Below are positions 58,361-64,000 of a stretch of DNA of 64,000 nt, piece by piece; the first letter of the stretch is position 1; each line of letters opens with the position of its first letter. The translations under genes were made by a program, and so were the position numbers. The stretch comes from Chlorobiales bacterium Clorobi_01. Lineage in GTDB: Bacteria; Bacteroidota; Chlorobiia; Chlorobiales; Chlorobiaceae. The stretch is from contig LUZT01000005.1 of NCBI GenBank assembly GCA_001602925.1, positions 124,001 to 188,000 of the forward strand. Reading direction: 5' to 3'. A model generated the notes under the pieces. That model searched no databases. It was not told the origin of the DNA and worked only from the letters and a program-made list of their open reading frames with translations.

Positions 58361-59412
58361 AGCTCTGCATCGACATCGAAAAGAGACTGGGCGACTTTTC
58401 CCTGAAGCTGAACACCGAAATTTCGGGCGAGCGGGTCGGCATCTTCGGCGCGTCGGGTAGCGGCAAATCGACGCTCGTGCATCTGATTGCGGGATTGATA
58501 AAACCTGATGCAGGAGAGATTTACCTCGACGAGACCTGCCTCTTCAGCAGCCGGAAAAAAATCGATCTCTCGCCCGAAAAGCGGCGCATCTCAATCGTGT
58601 TCCAGCAAGCGACGCTCTTTCCGCACCTCGGCGTCAAGTCGAACCTGCTCTACGGCTACAAGCGCTGCCGCCCGGCGGAACGGCGTATCAGGCCGGAGGC
58701 GATCATCGAGGTGCTCAATCTGGGGCATCTGATCGGTCGTGGCGTCAACAAGCTCTCCGGCGGCGAAAAACAGCGCGTGGCGTTGGGCCGCGCCGTGCTC
58801 GCAAACCCGCGCCTGCTCGTGATGGACGAGCCGCTCTCGGCGCTCGACGACTCGCTCCGCTACCAGATCATCCCGTACCTGCGCAGCGTCAGCACGGAGT
58901 TCGGCATTCCGTGCCTCTTCATTTCGCACTCGCTGACCGAAATGCAGCTCATGACCGAACGGGTGCTGGTCGTCCGCGACGGGCGGCTGGCGGGCATCTC
59001 GACCCCCGACGAGCTGGCCCGAACCGGCATGGCCACCAACCCGCGCGGCTACCTCAACCTGCTCCGCCTCGACGGCGCAACGCAGAAAGACGGCCTCTTC
59101 CACTACCCGTGGGGCGAAGGCCACCTCATCATTTCGGAAGGTCGCGCAGGCGAGGAGTCGCTGTTTGAACTCTCCTCGCGCGACATCATCCTCTTCAAGC
59201 AGCATCCCGAAGCGATCAGCGCCCGCAACCTGCTCGAATGCCGTGTCGCCGAACTCTTCGACTCGGACGGGCGCAAAGGCGTGGTGCTCGAATCGGGCGG
59301 TAAAACGCTTGTCGCAGAAATCGTCCGCTCCGCCGCCGAAGAACTCGGCATCGCGCCCGGCACGATGCTCTTCGCAGCCGTCAAAGCATCGGCGTTCCGG
59401 AGACTGAGCTGA
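58357..59412 (+). CDS. modC: Molybdate ABC transporter ATPase
   Basis: A 351-residue ABC ATPase from GTG 58357, overlapping the modB stop by GTGA with GGAGG upstream. Walker A GASGSGKS near 32, Q-loop VFQQATLFPH, signature KLSGGEKQRVALGRAV, Walker B LLVMDEPLSALDD, H-loop ISHS. The C-terminal 65 residues form a MOP/TOBE domain (NLLECRVAELFDSDGRKG) that binds molybdate and regulates transport. Full length. Confidence 0.95.
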   Translation: MKLCIDIEKRLGDFSLKLNTEISGERVGIFGASGSGKSTLVHLIAGLIKPDAGEIYLDETCLFSSRKKIDLSPEKRRISIVFQQATLFPHLGVKSNLLYGYKRCRPAERRIRPEAIIEVLNLGHLIGRGVNKLSGGEKQRVALGRAVLANPRLLVMDEPLSALDDSLRYQIIPYLRSVSTEFGIPCLFISHSLTEMQLMTERVLVVRDGRLAGISTPDELARTGMATNPRGYLNLLRLDGATQKDGLFHYPWGEGHLIISEGRAGEESLFELSSRDIILFKQHPEAISARNLLECRVAELFDSDGRKGVVLESGGKTLVAEIVRSAAEELGIAPGTMLFAAVKASAFRRLS

Positions 59413-59568
59413 CCATCTGCACCTCCCCCGTGTAACCCTCACGCCCCGCGCGTCCCCACCACGGCAAAGACCAGACGGTTTCGGCATCCAGATCACTGCG
59501 CCCGCCAGATTTCCGGTAGCTTTCGAGCACCAGAACAGGGCCGTCATACAGTAAACCAAGTCAGCTCT

Positions 59569-59760
59569 ACAGGACGGCAAAGGACGAGTACACGACAGCG
59601 TGTTTTCATCGAACGGTTATGGCAGCGCGTCAAATATTGAGTACATTTGACTGAATGCAACTGACGATGGCATCGAACGCTACAGAGATTTGAAGCAGTA
59701 GTTCAACGGCTACAAGGAAGCTTGCCCCAAACGCGCTCATCACAGCAATCGCTCACGCGC
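59569..59760 (+). mobile_element. Remnant of an IS3-family transposase
   Basis: Within the 372-base gap after modC, several frames together recall the C-terminal end of an IS3-type integrase: DGKGRVHDSVF, then FIERLWQRVKY in a shifted frame, then DGIERYRDLKQ. Stops and shifts separate the pieces, so it is decayed. No inverted repeats or direct repeats are recognised. The rest of the gap (59413-59568) shows no gene. It marks the border between the molybdate operon and the glycosyltransferase cluster. Confidence 0.6.
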
Positions 59761-59784
59761 TGATGGAACAAACCATGGAACCCC

Positions 59785-61632
59785 ATGCCGGGAAAAAACC
59801 GCGATAGTAAACAGTGGGATCAGCAGATTGAGCAGCCGCAGGAAGAGAAGCTTCGTTTGCAGAAGAGGCACGCAGAACGTGGCGCATGGTTGTTCCTGCT
59901 GGCGGTGCTTCTGTTAGTGGCGGGCATCCGGTACCATTTGCTCAACGTTCCAATGGAGCGTGATGAGGGCGAGTACGCCTATGGCGCACAGCTGATGCTA
60001 CAAGGACTACTTCCCTACGAGCACCTCTACAGCATGAAGCTGCCCGGCATCTATGGGGCGTACGCTTTGGTGCTCTCGATCTTCGGACAAACCCACACCG
60101 GCGTACATGCAGGTCTGTTGCTCATAAACGCCATAACTTCCATTCTCATCTTTCTGCTTGCGCGCCGTCTGATCAACCCCCTGACCGGCCTTGCTGCGGC
60201 GGGAAGCTTTGCAGTACTGTCAGTGAGCCAGTCGGTTCAAGGCGTTTTTGCAAACGCGGAGCATTTCGTCATTTTGCCCGCGGTAGGTGGATTGCTTGTA
60301 CTCCTCATCGCACTCGAAAAAAGGCGATGGTGGCTGTTCTTCGCAGCGGGTTTTCTTCTTGGACTGGGCTTTATCATTAAACAGCACGGGTTCGCCTTTA
60401 TCCTGGCTGGCGTCGTCATATTCCTCACTCAATACCCGGGCGGACGGCCGTTCTCCTGGAAGCCTCTTGGCTGGCACGCGCTTGCCTTGTGCAGCGGCAT
60501 ACTGCTGCCTTACGCCGTGGTCTGCATAATCTTTCTGGCCTCCGGCTCATTTGATCAATTCTGGTTTTGGACCTTCAAATATCCGAGAGCATACATCAGC
60601 CAAATATCTTTTAAAGATGGATCATACAACTTCCTGGGCAGCTTTGGTCTGATACTGACAGACAGTTGGCCATTATGGTTCTTGGCATACATCGGCTTGC
60701 GGCCTCCCATCTGGAACAAAGATGAGCGGAAGTCTCGGACACTCCTCCTGATCTTATCGCTATTTTCATTTCTCGCTATTTGTCCCGGGCTCTTCTTTCG
60801 ACCTCACTACTTTGTACTCCTGTTACCAGTTGTTTCAATGTGGGCTGGTTTGGGCGTGAATTCTTTGACAACTATCCTGCAAAGCCGCGTGTCGAACTTG
60901 AGCAGGTTCAGCATCGGGGTGCTCATTGCCGGACTTGTCATGGCTTCCACCCTGTTCCAACAGCGCGCATTTCTCTTTTGGATGAGCCCTTACGCGGCCA
61001 GCCGCTCTACCTACGGCCCGAATCCCTTTCCAGAGTCCCTTGAAATTGCCGATTACATCAGATCCCATACCGGAAAAAATGAGCACGTTGCCGTAATCGG
61101 ATCCGAACCCCAGATTTACTTTTACTCCGGGCGGCGTGCGTCCACAGGCTATATTTACACCTATGCCATGATGGAAGGCCATGACTTTTCCCTGGAAATG
61201 CAGGAACAGATGGCCCGCGAGATAGAGAATGCTCAACCAGCATATATCGTTTACATTGATCCTGCGTCTATTCCTGCCTCATGGTTGCCAAGTAAAGATT
61301 CTCATTGGCAACTTTTCAAATGGTTCAAACAGTACAAGGCTCAATTTTACACACGTGCAGGACTGATCGAAATATTCAGAGACAAGTCCTGCTATCGATG
61401 GGGCGCAGAGGCGCTTGGCGCACCGCGTTCGAAATGGTGGATAGAAGTCCTAAAACGAAAAGCCTCGGCAAATTCAGTTGAAAGTCGAGTGAATACGCGC
61501 AATAAGCCGGAAAACTCTCACTCGACCTTTCCAGCTAAGGGAATAAGTACAAACAATTTGCTCTTGTACAACAGGTGCCCTATAATTGGGAAGGGTCTTA
61601 CTCAAAAGGCGCTATCGAGGTCAAATTTATAG
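59785..61632 (+). CDS. Glycosyltransferase family 39/83-like membrane protein
   Basis: A 615-residue integral membrane protein with about eleven hydrophobic segments in residues 30-420. The DEGEYAYGAQ motif near residue 59 and the first-loop acidic residues are those of polyprenyl-phosphate-sugar-dependent mannosyl- or arabinosyltransferases (PMT/ArnT). The C-terminal 190 residues are periplasmic. It may glycosylate lipids or proteins on the outer face. The N-terminal start lies right after IS remnants, so its first 20 residues are uncertain. Followed by a GT2 gene. Confidence 0.8.
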   Translation: MPGKNRDSKQWDQQIEQPQEEKLRLQKRHAERGAWLFLLAVLLLVAGIRYHLLNVPMERDEGEYAYGAQLMLQGLLPYEHLYSMKLPGIYGAYALVLSIFGQTHTGVHAGLLLINAITSILIFLLARRLINPLTGLAAAGSFAVLSVSQSVQGVFANAEHFVILPAVGGLLVLLIALEKRRWWLFFAAGFLLGLGFIIKQHGFAFILAGVVIFLTQYPGGRPFSWKPLGWHALALCSGILLPYAVVCIIFLASGSFDQFWFWTFKYPRAYISQISFKDGSYNFLGSFGLILTDSWPLWFLAYIGLRPPIWNKDERKSRTLLLILSLFSFLAICPGLFFRPHYFVLLLPVVSMWAGLGVNSLTTILQSRVSNLSRFSIGVLIAGLVMASTLFQQRAFLFWMSPYAASRSTYGPNPFPESLEIADYIRSHTGKNEHVAVIGSEPQIYFYSGRRASTGYIYTYAMMEGHDFSLEMQEQMAREIENAQPAYIVYIDPASIPASWLPSKDSHWQLFKWFKQYKAQFYTRAGLIEIFRDKSCYRWGAEALGAPRSKWWIEVLKRKASANSVESRVNTRNKPENSHSTFPAKGISTNNLLLYNRCPIIGKGLTQKALSRSNL

Positions 61633-61670
61633 ACTCACGCAGATACAGCTCTTTAAAAAGAAGAAAAGCA

Positions 61671-62513
61671 ATGGATAAGAAACCGAGCATTTTAATTTTT
61701 ATAGTTGCTTACAATGCGGAGAGTACGATTGAGAACGTCCTCATGCGCATTCCTGCTGACCTGCTCGATGATTTTGATGCCGAAGTGCTCGTTATAGATG
61801 ACAAATCTTCTGACGATACTGTATTACGCTGCGCTGAGACCATACAAAGCGGGAAAATCAGATTCAAGACCGATGTTCTGGTAAACCCCGAAAACCAGGG
61901 ATATGGCGGAAATCAGAAGTTAGGCTACCAATACGCTATTGAGCATGATTTCGACTGTGTAGCACTGCTCCATGGCGATGGGCAATATGCTCCGGAATAC
62001 TTGAGGGATCTCATAACACCGGTTACAAAGGGAGAGGCTGAAGCAGTATTTGGTTCGAGAATGATGACACCTTTCGGAGCACTAAAAGGAGGGATGCCCG
62101 CCTACAAGTTTGTAGGCAACAAAATTCTGACTTTGTTTCAGAATATCATGTTAAAAACCTCTTTAAGCGAATTTCACTCGGGCTACAGAGCATATTCTGT
62201 AAAGGCCTTGAAGCAAATCCCTTTTCATTTAAATACGCCCGATTTCCATTTCGATACTGAAATAATAATCCAGCTGATTCTTTGGGGCTTCCGTATCGCA
62301 GAACGCCCGATTCCAACCTATTATGGTGATGAAATCTGTTATGTGAATGGTCTCAAATATGCTTTAGATGTAGTCATTACCACAATTAAAGCAAGAATGC
62401 AGCACCTTGGTCTTTTTCACGAACACAAATACGAAGTTATTCATCCGCATAATAGTAACGGTTATCCTGAAGCAAAACTATCCATAAAAAGTCCGAGCGG
62501 CGACCGCATTTGA
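61671..62513 (+). CDS. Glycosyltransferase family 2 (polyprenyl-phosphate glycosyltransferase-like)
   Basis: A 280-residue cytoplasmic GT-A enzyme from ATG 61671. Nucleotide-sugar motifs: ILIFIVAYNAESTIENVL, VLVIDDKSSDD, the metal/acceptor motif LLHGDGQYAPEYL, and SEFHSGYRAYS. It resembles dolichyl-phosphate mannose synthases but has no C-terminal membrane anchor. Likely makes the lipid-linked sugar that the membrane GT39-like protein uses (inference from adjacency). Confidence 0.85.
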   Translation: MDKKPSILIFIVAYNAESTIENVLMRIPADLLDDFDAEVLVIDDKSSDDTVLRCAETIQSGKIRFKTDVLVNPENQGYGGNQKLGYQYAIEHDFDCVALLHGDGQYAPEYLRDLITPVTKGEAEAVFGSRMMTPFGALKGGMPAYKFVGNKILTLFQNIMLKTSLSEFHSGYRAYSVKALKQIPFHLNTPDFHFDTEIIIQLILWGFRIAERPIPTYYGDEICYVNGLKYALDVVITTIKARMQHLGLFHEHKYEVIHPHNSNGYPEAKLSIKSPSGDRI

Positions 62514-62671
62514 GCCAGTTGGGACGTGAACCCTGAATAATACGCCTTTTACAGCCTTCGAGCTGCAACAGATAATGGCTCTTGAGTGATTACCGGCATT
62601 TTGTGATTTATGATGCTGGTATGCCTGCCAACAGTTTTGGGTTAGCGTTCACGGCACTTTGGCGACACAAC

Positions 62672-63892
62672 TTACGGCACACTCACAAACTGATCTGCAT
62701 GGCCAGCGGTTGCCACAGCACCCATCATCGAAGTCGTCGTAGCCCGACGATATGTAATCCACAACAGGCCGCAAAGCACGAACGCCCCAATCTGCACATG
62801 CAAAGACTTTGCGATTACGACCATGAGCATTGGCAGCAACCAGGCAGCAACCAGCACTTCGCGCTCACCACGCAGCCAGCCATTGCGAAGGCCGTCCAAT
62901 GCCAGCCAGGTGATCGGACAGGCCAACCATGCCAGATCGTAATCAAACACATACGGGCTGACCAGAAACGTAGCCGTCATCAAAGCTGCGCTGCGCAAAT
63001 TCCGGTTTTGGCAATGGCGCCACACACGCCATACGATAATCACAGCCCCCACAGCAACGACAAAATGGACTACATAAGCCCACGCGACAGGCATTTCGAG
63101 TAAGCGCAAAAAAGCAAACAAAGAGGGCATTCTATTCCAGAGAGAAGATTCATTTTCCAGAAACAATCGCGCATAGCCAAGATTGGCGAGAAATCCTTTC
63201 AGCACCGCAGTACCAAGGGTCGCCGTGCCAATGGCCATAAAGGTAATCGCCGTCACGGCGGCAGTTATCAATGTCTTCCATGCGCCAATAGCGAGTAACG
63301 CCACCAGAAAAAGAATCGCAAGATGCGGTTTGATGGCAAGCAGGCCGATGAACACTCCGGCCAGAACAGGCCGTTTCTCAACACTGAGCAATGCCGCACC
63401 GGCAAGCGCTGCGGTTAGGAAGCCGTTCTGACCGCAAAGGAGGGTTACCCACAATCCTGGAAAAGCAGCCAGACACCACATGGCGATGTTGCCCCGAACA
63501 ATGCGGCGCAAAACCAGAAGATAGCCGCCCAGTGTTGACAACATAAATGCCCAGTATGCTGCCACGTAAGGCAGTAAAGCCAACGGCAGAACAACAAGGT
63601 AGAACGACGGCGGATAGAGCCATACAATAGGGTTATGCAGAGCTGGGATTGCAACTTGCTCAGCCTTGAAAAGCAAGGGAATATTATAAGCGTCTTGCGC
63701 ATGTCCTGTCAAGGCAAGATGCGATGCTGCCCAATATTGAATAAAGTCAAACCCAAGCGGTATCCCCTGTAGGTCGATCATGTTTTTCGACATCAGAACC
63801 CAAACCAGGCCCAGCACAAGGAACAGAGCAAGAAAGATGCGGGGATAAATTTTGAGGCGCTCCCGATTCAGCCAATGCACGTCGGCTTTCAT
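62672..63892 (-). CDS. Glycosyltransferase family 87-like membrane protein (DUF2029)
   Basis: A protein of about 406 residues from ATG 63892 (ATG 63931 is an alternative; the frame reaches 63961 through a TTG). Ten hydrophobic segments. The DFIQYWAASHLALTG block near residue 50 and LLCGQNGFLTAALAGAALL later are marks of the polyprenyl-phosphate mannose-dependent transferases of GT87. It is convergent with the GT2 gene. Likely transfers sugars at the outer face of the inner membrane; acceptor is unknown. Confidence 0.75.
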   Translation of the reverse strand: MKADVHWLNRERLKIYPRIFLALFLVLGLVWVLMSKNMIDLQGIPLGFDFIQYWAASHLALTGHAQDAYNIPLLFKAEQVAIPALHNPIVWLYPPSFYLVVLPLALLPYVAAYWAFMLSTLGGYLLVLRRIVRGNIAMWCLAAFPGLWVTLLCGQNGFLTAALAGAALLSVEKRPVLAGVFIGLLAIKPHLAILFLVALLAIGAWKTLITAAVTAITFMAIGTATLGTAVLKGFLANLGYARLFLENESSLWNRMPSLFAFLRLLEMPVAWAYVVHFVVAVGAVIIVWRVWRHCQNRNLRSAALMTATFLVSPYVFDYDLAWLACPITWLALDGLRNGWLRGEREVLVAAWLLPMLMVVIAKSLHVQIGAFVLCGLLWITYRRATTTSMMGAVATAGHADQFVSVP

Positions 63893-63968
63893 AGTATTTT
63901 TCCCAGATGTTCTATTCGGGTCCGGCATCATCGAAATGTTTCCAGTGCCATAGTAAGGCAAGTTCTGA

Positions 63969-64000
63969 TTACTGTATTATCTCGTACTGATCTGCATGGC
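63969..64000 (-). CDS. 3' end of a possible tandem paralogue of the GT87-like gene, cut by the right edge
   Basis: Read on the minus strand, the last bases give GHADQYEIIQ then a TAA stop at 63971-63969. The GT87-like gene ends GHADQFVSVP, and 14 bases (CTGATCTGCATGGC) are identical at 62690-62703 and 63987-64000. I infer that a second copy of this gene lies just outside the window. Only ten residues are visible, so the call is tentative. Confidence 0.4.
   Translation of the reverse strand, partial: HADQYEIIQ

Overview
The window is about 64 kb of a bacterial chromosome, most likely from a green sulfur bacterium (Chlorobiaceae, probably Chlorobaculum). This rests on the protein content: a CruA-type lycopene cyclase, an anaerobe-type hybrid-cluster protein, NfnAB-type ferredoxin:NADP oxidoreductase, a ModABC-ModD operon, demethylmenaquinone methyltransferase and a phytol/dolichol-kinase-like protein. 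The core is GC-rich with tightly packed, often ATGA-overlapping operons. It is interrupted by visibly AT-richer single genes or small islands. I see no rRNA, tRNA or CRISPR array.

Layout, left to right. 1-2.8 kb: a Gabija-like pair, an OLD-family nuclease broken by a frameshift and a UvrD-type helicase that runs off the left edge. An AT-rich spacer with inverted repeats follows. 3.4-11.3 kb: an MFS transporter, a hybrid histidine kinase, a radical SAM/HAD pair, a decayed zinc-ribbon gene with a small membrane protein, and a BASS-family transporter. 11.4-14.8 kb: a four-gene minus-strand operon (Rrf2 regulator, ferredoxin, TPR protein, hcp) in which adjacent genes overlap by a few bases or lie one base apart. 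A perfect 7-7-7 dyad lies in front of the regulator gene, which fits nitrosative-stress control. 15-24 kb: a methyltransferase, a haem-binding protein, a site-2 protease, then folP, smc, a HAD phosphatase, nusB and nth. 24-36 kb: a fused pabBC, a Ppx/GppA phosphatase, a phytol-kinase-like gene, tsaC, an AT-rich orphan, a helix-hairpin-helix/beta-barrel protein, rluB-scpB, and hisA-hisH.

36.4-42.7 kb: nfnA-nfnB, then nikR and an energy-coupling Ni/Co uptake cluster (outer-membrane protein, nikMN, cbiQ, cbiO) behind an 11-N15-11 palindrome. 42.7-51.3 kb: an AEC transporter, a NYN-LOTUS RNase-like protein, a ferrochelatase-like gene, an RND/HlyD adaptor, hisI-menG, a BrnT/BrnA toxin-antitoxin pair, a thioesterase, a LOG-family enzyme and an AT-rich orphan. 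51.4-55.7 kb: lolD-cruA-ligA. 56-59.4 kb: modD-modA-modB-modC. 59.5-64 kb: a decayed IS3-type transposase, then membrane and cytoplasmic glycosyltransferases. The sequence at the right edge hints at a tandem copy of the last gene.

The regulatory signals of most interest are the Rrf2 dyad, the NikR-like palindrome and a 9-N16-9 inverted repeat in front of the molybdate operon. The least explained genes are the two AT-rich orphans (30.2-31.2 kb and 50.6-51.3 kb).
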